From Gremmenia infestans (taxonomy: Eukaryota; Ascomycota; Leotiomycetes; Helotiales; Hamatocanthoscyphaceae): a DNA stretch of 64,000 nucleotides. The first letter of the stretch is position 1. Each line of letters begins with the position of its first letter. The DNA is taken from contig JAFEVB010000007.1 of NCBI GenBank assembly GCA_032629725.1, positions 744,001 through 808,000 on the forward strand, written 5' to 3'. Positions 43,831-55,100 of the stretch are shown one piece after another. The notes under the pieces are model-generated. The model saw only the letters and a program-made list of their open reading frames with translations. It ran no database searches and was not told the DNA's origin. The position numbers were made by a program, and so were the translations under genes.

Positions 43831-46256
43831 ATGCAAAATCCAAACGTATCAGTCCAGTCCTTCCATAGTGCAGTTTCTCACTTGGATCCGGATCCTGGCG
43901 ATGAGAGAATTACTTCTGTTTACAATCCAGAGCTTGGGATGCGTGCGGATGATGGACAGATTCGACCAAAAGGCATCATTGACAATGAAAAAGCCAACAA
44001 CCTGAAGGCGGATTTTGTCTCATCAGCAATGAAACATTTCCAGATGAGTCAGGAGGAAGCTGAGGCCTGGGCCGTCGCGTCAGTAGCCCGAGTCGAACTG
44101 CCACCGATGGGCATACCGTCTCTGAGGGAGGCGAAGGAACGTCCTGATCACCTCGAAAGAAAAGAACAACTAGCCGTATATAATGGCCTACGATCAGCCC
44201 ATCAACTGGCTCAGCGGTCTATCCAGTCCAGTATGTCTAGCCCTCAGCCAGGTGCTCAGGGAAGTGCACCCGCACTAGAGCTGAGCGTCGAAATGGGAAG
44301 TAGCGTAAGTCTAAATCACCTCAACTTTCTTTTGTAAAGTGCTAACCACCTCATAGTTCAATACTTCGCAACCATTTCATGATTTTGCTCCGCCAACAAG
44401 CGGTTCCATGGACGTACTCGAGAATTTCGATTTCGATTCCTTCCTCCATCAGGACAACGGTCAATCGGCTGCCCCGGCACCGTCAACACCAACGGAGACT
44501 TACGAAAATAAACCTACTCCTAGTTCTTCATACGCACAGTTCGACTCTCCTTGGGTTGTACCGCCATCCGACAGTAATTCCTCAGACAATGTTCAAATGG
44601 GCCAACACCCACCAAGAGATGGGCCCGGTTCTATGGTTCCTTTTTCCTTCCAAGCAAACCCGTGGACTCTTGATGAATCCGAGACACAGCTTCCACTCAC
44701 TCAGCATTTTGATGACTTGAATTTCTCCCTGGGTAGCGATAACATCCTGCCGATTGAGCAGGGGTTTTCAACAACAAACTGGATTGAGCAAAATGCTCAG
44801 CAGATGGTTCCTCCCGAGATCAATATCGAGTTCGCCCCAGCTTCTAGGACGAACAGCTTTGAGCCCCCGAAAACTTCCTTGGATATAGATGACTTGACGC
44901 TTTCAGCCCCACGATCCCGTAGTCGAGCAAAGTCAGATCCCTACAGTAGTAGCTCTACTAGTCCAGGCACATTGAGCAAGTCCTCAGAAGTTGCCTCAAA
45001 CGATCCCTCTGGGGCCCTTTCATTGCCTTTGACAAACAGTCGCCGACAGTCAACATCTTCACTTCCAGAACGTGAATACGTACTAAGCCTCGTACATCCA
45101 CAGTGTCAAAATGCTGCTCCCGACGACAGGAATCTAGAACGTGTCCTAAAACCCTCTCCAACCTTTCAGTGCCCTCTTTGCCCTCGAACTTTTACTCGGT
45201 CTTACAACCTCCGAAGTCATGTCAAGACACATTATGGCGGCGCCCATGATGGTAGAGCTACCGCCTCATCTTCGCAGAAAAAGGAATTCACACCAACTGC
45301 TCCGCGCTCATTCATCCTTTGGTATCCCGAATTACCTAGAAGACTTTGGCCAGGGGTGTTTAAACTACTTGCTCGCAAAAATCCTGACCCTTCACCTCAG
45401 CAGCTCAAAGAACTTTGGTGGCGTGCTTTTGCGAAATTATCGTTGGAGGATGAGAGCAACTGCCAGTACATCCACGGCGCATGGCTCGCGGCGCGTCGTT
45501 ATCACAATAATGTGACCACCTTGGAAGCTATAGTTCCCATGAATACTGATGGTGAAATCGCGCGCACATTAGCAGGTGTGCTTGAGGATTGTTTAGGAAG
45601 GGTGAGCGATAGCGGAACCCAGACTTCGCTGCACCGTATAGGAGAGATTCTGAAGGTAATGAGAAGTAGTCTAGACTTCAAAATTGGAGGATTCGTGTGG
45701 ACCTGCTTCTGTCAGGTTACAATTGTAAGTCTTTCCCACGCCTCTTCGATCCTACGACTCTCGTATTAACTAAAATTACAAGTGGTTAATCCATCGACAT
45801 CTTGGAGAATTTCCAGATCAGTCCAGCACATTAGCAACGCTAGCTGATCTCGCAAGCCTTATTGCGCGGTACAATGTAATGGAAAGCATGTACCATGAAT
45901 GGCCATGCATGACCCTCGAAAAGAAGTATGAAGACTCACTGATAAACCTCTGCACAAACGTACTGCAGTATATGGACAAAGTAATGCAAGCACAGCCGTG
46001 GCTCTCCTCAGATCCAACAGAAAATCTGGCAAGCCATGCAGTTAAAATCGCAGAAGCAGATGGTGCCTGTCGAGGTTTCACAGTCACGATTGTGCCAGAG
46101 GTCGTGCAAAGAGATGCCCTTCGTGGGATCAAGAGAGCAATCGAGATTGTGGAGGATGACGAGGATACTGATTCTGATTCTGATTCTGATTCTGATTCTA
46201 CTTTGGTGGAAAAAGGATCGGAATCGATTCCTACTCCCAAGCGAGTCAAGGTATAG
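43831..46256 (+). CDS. Single C2H2 zinc-finger regulator, putative
   Basis: Exons 43831-44304, 44357-45724 and 45783-46256 (introns 52 and 58 nt, both GTAAGT) give 771 residues. The first in-frame ATG (MQNPNVSVQ) was used; a 5' exon may exist. The N-terminal third has a helix-rich piece (ADFVSSAMKHFQMSQEEAEA), followed by long Ser/Pro/Asn/Gln-rich low-complexity sequence. One finger, FQCPLCPRTFTRSYNLRSHVKTH, has C-x2-C-x12-H-x3-H and is close to the first finger of Crz1-type factors; no second finger follows. The region after it (SFILWYPELPRRLW...) is a conserved-looking globular part, with YEDSLINLCTNVLQYMDKVM near the end. The C-terminus has a DS repeat and a basic KRVKV. A nuclear transcription factor is inferred; targets unknown. 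Confidence 0.7.
46170..46199 (+). repeat. gattct microsatellite encoding (DS)n
   Basis: Five perfect gattct units inside the last exon of the C2H2 regulator, coding alternating Asp-Ser after an acidic EDDEDT run. Unit number is likely to vary between strains. Confidence 0.9.
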
Positions 46257-48176
46257 AAGCTTGTATATACAGCACATGTTAAACAAATACGGCAATCACT
46301 AGACGAGGCTATGAATCTTCGGGTAAATGTAATATTTTCGGGCTATCTTACTAAAGGGGTCAGAAAAGGGGGTCACTTGTTTGAAACGAACCTTCCCAGG
46401 TGGGCACTGAAACACTGAAACGTTGTTTCTTCCCAGGATTCGGGGTATTACCCGAGAGGCGAAGGAATGATAAGCATATTGGGCTTAATTGTGATTAATC
46501 AGTCCCGAGCTCCAAGCATCTATTCGTCACTTGATGGACATACCGGAAAAGGACAATGCTGGAATCCCATCCCGGATCTTAAACTCTAGATCTTAGTAAC
46601 CTTACAGCCGTGCATGCAGGCCAAGAAGGTTCCTGTACTGGGAGTATGAGGCAGTAGACTGTCGAGCCTCATCTAAAAACAAATCTCACAATGGTCAAAA
46701 ACCTTGTCTTGACGTTCCTCAACTCAAATATCGTAAAATGGGGTTTCGAGAGTTTATACCAACCAAGAATACAGTTTGGGTCAAATCTAGTCTTCCGGCA
46801 TACCAGAAAGCGTGATGCTCGGCTTTACCACGAGTAAGCTTACTCGCCATGCGGTACTTCAGAAGGATTTTCTCTACCTGAATATTCAACCAAGTATATG
46901 ATTATCATTATTAACACGATGCATCCCATGGCACGATGACATGACAGAACAGAACAGCACGGCGTATCCTCCAGATCCTTCGTCTGCAGCTTATCACTGG
47001 TAGGATTGAGCAGCAGTCGTCTCGCAGGCTCGGCCTATTGCAAAGTAGAGAAAGGGCAAAAAAATATTCGTACAGTTTGCGCATCCAAAAGGGGCGGTGG
47101 CTCAGGGGCTCGGGGGTCTACATCTCGTACCTCCCGCAAGCGGATTTACGGGCGGGCCAATAGGCGTTTCGGAGAGCGATTGTCGTTCGTCACGCACCCG
47201 CCCAGCGCCTGAAACTTGAAACGCGTGGGGACCACCCGGGCTGGCGGGCGAGCGGGCCTACAGTAGGCGCGCTTTGTTACCAGCTTGTGGAGGATCCCTT
47301 CATTCCAGCGCTTGAGTGGAATGGAATCAGGCGGAATTTTCACGCTTCGAACCAAAAGAAAGGGGAAAAGTCGGACAGAGATTGAAGGGTATGGTACTAA
47401 TGTTTTGTCTAAAAACATTCTTCTTTTCAAGACGCAAAATTGCTAGAATTGTAGCTAAAGCGGAGGAATGATTTAGGGCTCCCACACGTGGTTTTTTTTG
47501 GTGTTGGTGTTGCTCGTGGTGGGGTTATGTTGGGTTGAGTTCACAACTTGACATAAGGATTGCGGGGCAGATGCAGAACCAAGCGCCAGAAATAGGCCAG
47601 AAGTGTGAATAACGGCAATTCGTACTCGTGGTGGAGATTCTCATGCTCCTCTCGTGCCCCGCTGCATTCCCCGATTTCGCCACACTTGCTGGTTATGCCT
47701 GCACACCGATGTGATCGCTGCTTTGGATCTCTCCAGTGAGAATGTGGAGCCAACACATGGTGCAACGCGCTCAGACCAGGCTCAGCGGGGCCAAAAAGCA
47801 GCAACAAGCAAGAGGCTCACCGTCCGATGGGGAGAGCCTTGTTATACGCCACACATCACGGCTGAAGCTGTGAACCCTTGTACTTCGTACGGAGGTACGA
47901 GGGTGAGGGTACAGTAGCGCCGGCTGAAAAGTGATCCACCCAGATCTACCTTCCCTCCAAGCTTCCCCATTCGTGTGAATTGTGTGCGGTGCCTGAATGA
48001 ATGAGCCAATGGGGGGTGGTATCATGCAGGGGAAGTTCAAGCAGGAAGAATGGGGAGATCCGAAGGGAAAATATAAAAGCACTCTCATGCCTCCAAAGAG
48101 TGACTTTTTTCTTCAGTTAGCTTTAGGTTGCCTTCTTTTATACCTTTGCTTTACTACACGCTTGACGCGAGACATC
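46257..48176. other. 1.9-kb intergenic region before LysM gene
   Basis: No supported gene. A GC-rich block at about 47090-47260 stands out from its AT-richer surroundings. The final 110 bp carry a TATA box (listed separately). Short ORFs on both strands lack domains. Confidence 0.45.
48072..48078 (+). promoter_or_regulatory. TATA box of LysM gene
   Basis: tataaaa, 99 bp upstream of the ATG at 48177 and followed by a pyrimidine-rich leader: a good position for a core promoter in a strongly expressed secreted-protein gene. Confidence 0.6.
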
Positions 48177-49575
48177 ATGTTCTTCCTTCCTTTGGTAAGT
48201 GATCCCCTCTTGGTGTCAGGTGATTCTTTGCTCATGAGAACTACAGATTTTGGCTGCCGGCAGCTTTTCCACACTCATTTCAGGGGCTCCTGTCCTGTCC
48301 TTTCTCTCCAATGGTGTCTCACAAAAAGCCTCTCCTTCCTTAAAAGAGCGCGGTGGATACGTAGTCTATGGCGGCACTGGAGATATTTCCAGTGGCTGGC
48401 CAGCTTCCAGTTCATGGTTAAGTTTTGATACCCTGTGAGCAATGTCCATCCTTATTTCTCCAAGACACCTTCTAATACCCCACATTAGTTTTACTGCCAA
48501 CACGGACAACATCCAAAACAGCTGTTCCCAATGGAATGTTGCCAACCCCTCTACCGACGAAATTAGCGACATCAAGAGCGCTATCACATCTGTCGCCGCA
48601 TCCACCGGCGTCGACGCTCGTTTCATTCTCGCAATTATCATCCAAGAATCCAACGGATGCGTTCGTGCCCCCACCACCAACTACGGTGTGAGCAACCCAG
48701 GTCTCATGCAAAGCCACGACGGCACAGGAACTTGCCACGACCCCTCTGTCCAGAACCCATGTCCTCAATCCGAGATCACTCAAATGATTCAAGATGGTGC
48801 CGGGGGAACTAGTGCCGGGGATGGCCTGAAGCAATGCATCGCAAACTCTGGAGCTACCGATGACAGCAAATACTTCAAAGCCGCCCGCATCTACAACTCC
48901 GGCTCCATCGATTCGAGCGGAAACCTTGGCGCGGGTATTGCTACTCACTGCTACTCTTCCGATCTCGCCAACAGACTTACTGGCTGGACCGGAACCTCAA
49001 GCGGCTGCTCTGAAGGCACAATCGGCACCATCACCGGCACTTCTGGTGGAGGAGCCAGCAGTGGCTCTTCATCTTCGGCAGCAGTATCAGTAGCAGTCTC
49101 AACCTCTTCCGCTGCATCATCCGCAGCAAAGTCATCGACCGTCCCCAGCTCTACAGCCTCGGCCACCAAGCCCACAACATCTGCCGGCGGCATCTTCCAA
49201 CAGAAGCCTTCCACCACTTTATCTTCTGCAGCGACTTCCACCGCTTCTTCTGTTCCGGCTTCGACCGCAACCACAACAGCAACTACGACCGCTGCGACCG
49301 TTTCCTCGGCAGCTACAGTTACGGCTACAGCTACATCTACTACGCCCGCAGCAGCAAGCGCAACTTCAAGCACGCCCGTCTCCTCGACAGCCGATAAGTA
49401 CCCATACGCAACATCCTCCTGCAAGAGCTGGTACACGGTCGTCGCGAACGATTACTGCGAGCTCGTGGAGCAGAAATTCGGCATCACGGCCGCCGAGTTG
49501 CAGGGGTGGAATGCGCAGCTTGAGGATGATTGCTCGAATCTCTGGTTGGGATACCAGTACTGCGTTAGCGCTTAA
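48177..49575 (+). CDS. Secreted lytic-transglycosylase-like protein with LysM
   Basis: Exons 48177-48194 (18 nt), 48247-48434 and 48489-49575 (introns 52 and 54 nt) give 430 residues. The signal peptide (FFLPLILAAGSFSTLISG) is split by intron 1. Residues ~75-240 have a goose-lysozyme/SLT-like core: ARFILAIIIQESNGC holds the candidate catalytic Glu, followed by NPGLMQSHDGTGTC, like the GLMQ motif of transglycosylases. A ~140-residue Ser/Thr/Ala linker, probably O-glycosylated, leads to a single C-terminal LysM (WYTVVANDYCELVEQKFGI ... WNAQLEDDCSNLWLGYQYCV). LysM binds chitin or peptidoglycan GlcNAc, so action on bacterial or fungal cell walls is inferred; activity is not shown. Confidence 0.87.
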
Positions 49576-50410
49576 GAGAGAAATGAAAAGGCATTTGGTT
49601 TTTAGGGGGCGTTTCGGGCATATATCCATCGATTGGCATTTGGGATCACGGCATGGCATGGCTTGGCACGACATAACTTTCTTGTATGACAAACCCTTTT
49701 TACAAAACTTTTAGAACTGCATGAACAGTTGACAAATAAATGCAAGATCATTGATTGAAACTTCAAAATCATTATGGCTCGTTCCTCTCCCACTTGAAGA
49801 TTACATTACCAGTCATTAGATCATATTGGGTTGAACCGTTGAAGGGTACAGAAACGATCATCCGGTTGTTGTTGAAGTGAGGTTAGAGTTGAAGGAATAA
49901 GTATCTAGAAGGATTCGATGAGCCGTTTGAGATAACAGGACATGCACGCCATCCATGCACTCAGATTACAAGTACCGTAATTGCTACTTACCTGTCCCGA
50001 CTCCTACGGAAGTTTGGAGCGCCGGGTATGTAACGTTAACTTTGAGTCTGTGTGCCTAGAAGGATCAAAATCCTTGGGGTTTTAGGTTGGTGGTTGGTGG
50101 ATACGGATATGGATCTCTTGGCATAACTCAATCGCCAATTCGGAGCTTGTGGCGCAGTCCAGGGCCAAGCCCCAAATGGAGAAGCCTCCAAAATGAGAAC
50201 ATCATGGCATGATCATGCAACCGGAGCTTTCGTCCGAACACAGCAAGCAAATCGCAGCAGTGCGGTACAGTAGGTAACAAAGTGGTATTTGATTCATTCT
50301 CCCTTCCTGGACTCATTCGAGTCCAAAAGCTGAGAGCCTCGCTTCCTTAACGCCATGCTCCTCGTAATGTTCTGCGTTGTGACCCCATCCCGTATCCTTC
50401 TCGTATAATC
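49576..50410. other. Convergent intergenic LysM / MTP18
   Basis: 0.83 kb with both 3' flanks; a small ggttggt repeat near 50086-50098. No gene supported. Confidence 0.5.
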
Positions 50411-51386
50411 TTACAGTTCCTTCTCTCCTTTGCTAACCTTCTTGTTGTACTCGTTCAGCTCCTTCTCTCGTCCGACAGTATGCGCATCCCCGACTGCTTC
50501 CTTGCCCCCAACGAGCTTGAAGCCCTCGTGGAATATATATTCAACCGCGGTCTCGACCGGCTTGTCAAAAAGGTAAGGAAGGGACGGTACGGCCGCAAGA
50601 CCGAGACCTATGGGCCCGAAACGGCGGATCGGGACGTTCTTTATGTCCATCTTCTTGATCGCCACGCCCGAGTACCGGACTATGCTGTGAATGGTAAATG
50701 CTGGCTATTCTCCCAGTCAGCATCAAGTCCTTGAAAACTCGGGTTCGGAATAATGGTAGCATACCAATCCCATACTAGCAACACTCTGAAAAACCGCTCT
50801 CTGCGCCATGACCGTTCTATAATCTTCCAACGGCGCCACCTTCCCAGGCACTACTTCCGTACTTGCTACCGCTACCGCACTGCTCTTCGCATCATGACTC
50901 CTTTCCTGAGACGCTTCTCTCGGTAATTCTGGATGTAGTATGCGTTGGTTACTGCAATATGCTTTGTAGCCTTCGTGAGCCACGTCGCCTGCTATGTATG
51001 CCCAGGATATGCCGTACGCGGCGCGAACGAGATTCGGATGTGCGACGGGACGGAATGACTCCCCGATATCTGAGGTATAGGCTACGTATCGTTGGGCAGA
51101 GAGGAGGGCTGTTCGGATTCGCGTGACGTAGGCTGCGTATCTCAGGTTGCTGTCTGTTGATTGAGGGGCACTGGCAGAAGTAAGTATTTGCTTGTAGTGA
51201 AGCCTGTGCAACTTATGAATCTAGAATTTGTACTTACGTGCCCTCGTAGAGTTCATCATATAGACTTTCATCTTTGTCGGCTTTGTCGATGAGTCTCTGT
51301 AGTCCAGGTGGAAGCTTCTCTGGCTTGGGGAGGCCGGGTGGTAGCGGGCCTCGAGGTTTGTCGTTTTCGGAATCTTTTCCTCCCAT
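50411..51386 (-). CDS. Mitochondrial fission process protein 1 (MTP18)
   Basis: Exons 51386-51238, 51170-50765 and 50704-50411 (introns 67 and 60 nt) give 282 residues. The start is the ATG of MGGKDSENDK; an upstream in-frame codon in a longer ORF is not needed. After a Pro-rich head come SNLRYAAYVTRIRTALLSAQ, YVAYTSDIGESFRPV and NLVRAAYGISWAYIAGDV, the first MTP18 helices. FQSVASMGL-PAFTIHSIVRYSG spans the second junction, and only the acceptor at 50705 restores it. GPIGLGLAAVPSLPYLFD is the last membrane segment. MTP18/MTFP1 is an inner mitochondrial membrane protein linked to fission. The start faces ATP19. Confidence 0.92.
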
Positions 51387-51696
51387 TGTGAGATGCCCTT
51401 GACAAGATGTATAATGGATTTTTAGATTCCCTTGCTTTGATACTTCTTGGGAGTAGTTGCTGTGAAGTGTTTTTGAGCAGTGAGTCTCCAATATCGGGAC
51501 GCGGCCAAACTAAGTCGGCTTAACTCGGGTAACTGTACAAGCAGGGCAGGGCAGGTACCGGTCGCTTATGTAATAATTTTGCCAAGCTTTGAAGCTCGAC
51601 TTTGAACGACGAGATCAACAACCTCACGAAGCTCAATCCACCCATAAAACACCACTCCACACCTTTCTCAAACCCCGAGCCTTTCAATCCGTCAAG
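51387..51696. promoter_or_regulatory. Divergent promoter MTP18 / ATP19
   Basis: 310 bp separate the ATGs of two genes for inner mitochondrial membrane proteins, which suggests co-regulation. No TATA box or named motif was seen. Confidence 0.5.
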
Positions 51697-52150
51697 ATGA
51701 CTGTATTCTACAACATCGCTGGTCGCCAAATTGGCTCTCACTACGTACGTTACGTTCCCTACTCCCGCAGCACAACACAGAAGCTCCAGAAAATTTGGGC
51801 CGGAAGCAAATGGGCAGGCATATGAAGGCATTGGAGGAAAGTGCTAATACATTGGGAATCTGCAGCTTGCCATCGCCACTCTCTCGACTGTCTTTGGCGG
51901 TGCATATTTTGCGTTGTCCGGCGGATCGGCTGCGAAGAAGTCACAAGGGCCACCTCTCAATGCACAAAGCCCAGATGAGGAGAAGTTCATCAAGTACGTC
52001 TATACCTCCGGGGCCCTCCATCTCCGTCCGATTTTGCGGAGTCATCTCGGGGGAATGGATTGTAGCTAATGCCTTTCTAGGGATTTCCTAGCATCGGCCG
52101 ATAAGAAGGACAGCAGTGCGGATGCTATCAAGAAGGATGCTGCTCATTAA
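51697..52150 (+). CDS. ATP19: Mitochondrial ATP synthase subunit k
   Basis: Exons 51697-51744, 51866-51993 and 52081-52150 (introns 121 and 87 nt) give 81 residues; too intron-rich to appear as one frame. MTVFYNIAGRQIGSHY joins to LAIATLSTVFGGAYFALSGG (single membrane segment), then GPPLNAQSPDEEKFIKDFL and a charged tail KKDSSADAIKKDAAH. This matches subunit k of fungal F1Fo-ATP synthase, a small inner-membrane subunit associated with the dimer. The pattern AGRQIGSHY...FGG is diagnostic. Confidence 0.9.
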
Positions 52151-55100
52151 AAGAGATGAAGGTTGGGGCGGCATAGTTTCTAGAGCAGAAAACCTTGCGA
52201 GATGTACATATATCCTGGTGCAATAGAGGCATGAGATGCTGCCATCGAGACCCGACACCAATTTTCCTGTTTTATCCGAGTTCGAAAACCTCCGGTCACC
52301 GCTCTGGTATTCAGACAGTTGCTGGAATACACTTTAAGCGGGATGGACGTGTACTAGAGAGCTGGTGTGGTCTAAATGTCTGAATGCAATGTCTTGCTGG
52401 GGAAAAGTACTCCTGTTTATGTTCGCAACTTCCTCAATCTTCTGACATGAGATACTTCATATTTTATTTAAAAAGATGACAAAAACTCTCATGTTTTGCA
52501 AGATTTGCAGCTGAAGAACTCGCAGCCGTATTGAGCATTTGTCGTCTACTTCTCTCAGCCGGCCAAGACGAAGTTGTCCAAATACCTTCCTGTCAGCCGA
52601 ATTGCCTAGCTCAATGTCCAGTGGTCCGGTTTTCCCAAAGAAGTAGCTAATTACTACCAAGTAATAAGATTGGCACACTTCTGATTATACTAGTCACTCA
52701 ACACAGCTTGCTTCGTGGCAGCAAAGCTCCAAGGTCTCTCAGTTTGAAGCCCAATCGATGTATCCTTCACTTAAATGTGACCAAGCCCCTTTTTTGATAT
52801 ACATGGATATATAAAGAAAGGAGATCGTAAAGAAACAAACAATCTTCACCAGTGATATTCAATCGATATTTATGACCCTCGAAGATACTTCATATGCATA
52901 TACCTCATTGCTTTCGCACGCAGCTGCCAGTCCCGCTGCTCTAAAAGCAGCTTCAAGACTTTATTTCCAAGTCCGGTACTCCTTCACAGACAGCCCCATC
53001 TTTTCAGTCTCAAGAGCTCAAAGAGTCACAGACATTAAAATCGAGTTGCCTCTTGCTAGCGAGCATCAAAGCTCGCATTGTTGTGGCGAATGCTGCATAT
53101 GTCATACGTATACCTGCCCTTTTTATTAGCGTTCCAAGCGGATTTGTGTTCGGGGATTGTCTGCAGATTGCTAATGATGGTTGTAGCTGTGTGTTGTAAG
53201 CATGGTGCTTCTGTGAGCAGTATCTCGAATTTAGATATTGTTGCTTGGAGCTCTTATTCTTGTACGAAGGTGTGGGTAGTATAGCTCGATAACGCAAGAA
53301 ATTCCCTCGCTGCTGTTGTCGATAGAATAGCAACTGCCTCAAGTAAAGGAAAGCCAAAAGCGGGATAGGGTGGAAACGGATGAAAGGGATGAGCATATAT
53401 TGGTGAAGCTAGATATGGGACGTAGCCCTTTAATGAGGGACCAATACGTCGAAAAATTCAGCTTTGAAGTAGAATCCAGTTACATAAGAAGAAAAACATT
53501 CAATTTTGATTCAATAAATCCACAGCTCTCTACTCAATTTCCCCACCTGCTGTGCTGTGCTTGCTTCCATGTGGAACCCGACTAGAGAACAATAGCGATA
53601 TATGGCCAGAATGAATTTCTTACCAGGTTTAAGAATCCTATAAATATTCGCCACTTGGCCCTGTCGCTCCAATTACGCAAGGCTAAGGCTAATCAAGAGT
53701 TTTTTTTTAAGGATAGTCTTTACAAGAATAGTCTTTACAGTATTCTTCCCACGGCTTTTTCAAGCCGAACTTTTAGATTGTAAGTAGATGCGTCTAAATG
53801 TTAACGCTTATCATTAGCGTCTTTTACCTAGGGTCTCTTAGAGGCGGCTGGTTGATTCTTCGCTATTGCAGAGTGTTATTGAGAGGCCCTCATAAAAAGC
53901 GGATGGCGTTGCCGCAGGTCTTTAGTGTGACTGCGAGGCTGTTTCGAGGTCTTTTTGACACCAGATCTTTTCTATGAGGAAAATCCGGGTGCAGATTTGA
54001 TGGTTTATGTGCATCTATTGAAATATAGGTAGTTGAAATACAAAATTACCTTTTCTTCCCCTCCCAACTAGAAATTTAGATTCAGGGAGTGAGAGAAACT
54101 TCTACACGGAAGGGTTTAGGAGCAGCAAGAAGACCGATTAATTCAAAAAAAAATCGCGGCAAAAAGGGGTTAATACAGACTGTATGGTTTTTGACTTCTT
54201 GTGGAAGTAAAATATTTCTAAGGAGCCGGAGATAGATAGAGCTAGAAACGAAGAGATATAGATATAGACACAACTAAAACTAGAGAAAGCTACCTAGTTC
54301 TGTATATGATACGAGTGAACTAGAAGTATATGGTAATATTGAGGAGCAAAATTCCTATTCCTATAGTACCTCGGAGAAAACGATACTATTGATATTTAAA
54401 TTATTACTACGACGCTAGCTCTGCTGACATGCTGCAGCGCGAATTATTGCATTGCCAATGGTGTTTCTGCACCCTTGTCCATCTTACTCACCCCAACTCC
54501 GCTTTTTTATATTTATTTCGTGTTCTGGATCCCTTCACTCGCACTGTTCTACCACATCACGTATATCTCCTACCCGGAACCCTACTATAGCTTGCAGCTG
54601 TATTTGTATTCAGATGTTGAAGGAACATGTCATACCATCCAGGAGAGTAATCTGTAGTGGGAAGGGGTGTCCTATCTAGCTTTTATCGCTCGATTCTTTG
54701 GAAATTCATCTTGCTAATACAAAGGAAGCTCTCATTTACAGTTAGACGTCCGCGAGCTTGTATTCATTGGCACTGCCCTATCCTATCTTGACTGGTGTCC
54801 AGTCTCTTCATCGCTAGCCAGAACATGATTGGTATAGTAAGGTTGTGATTCTCTTCGGGCTTCTTCTTCGACTTCACGACGTCTAGCCACAAAGAAACAG
54901 TAAGAAGCTGTTTGTATTGTTTTCCTAGTCATCTTGTCTATAGAGACCTATCTTTCACCTGTCCCGTATACATCAGTGTGGCCGTTGGGGAGCGCTGAAT
55001 TCGCTCTCCTACTCGTAGTACACAATTGTATAATATTCGTAGATCGTGGTTGTTCATTTAGGCGCGATTTAGTTTGGAGTATTGTCTGAGACATTCGTGT

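Noticed and set aside
36569..46256. GMC oxidoreductase, MATE transporter and C2H2 regulator as a secondary-metabolite cluster
   Set aside because: No PKS, NRPS, terpene cyclase or other core enzyme is present, and DUF202 and mixed orientations give no cluster logic.
47090..47260. GC-rich block as a CpG-island-like or RNA gene
   Set aside because: No tRNA, rRNA or snoRNA features could be seen; composition alone is not enough.
48951..49436. 161-codon Val/Ala-rich - frame opposite the LysM protein linker
   Set aside because: Antisense shadow of the Ser/Thr/Ala low-complexity linker of the real gene.
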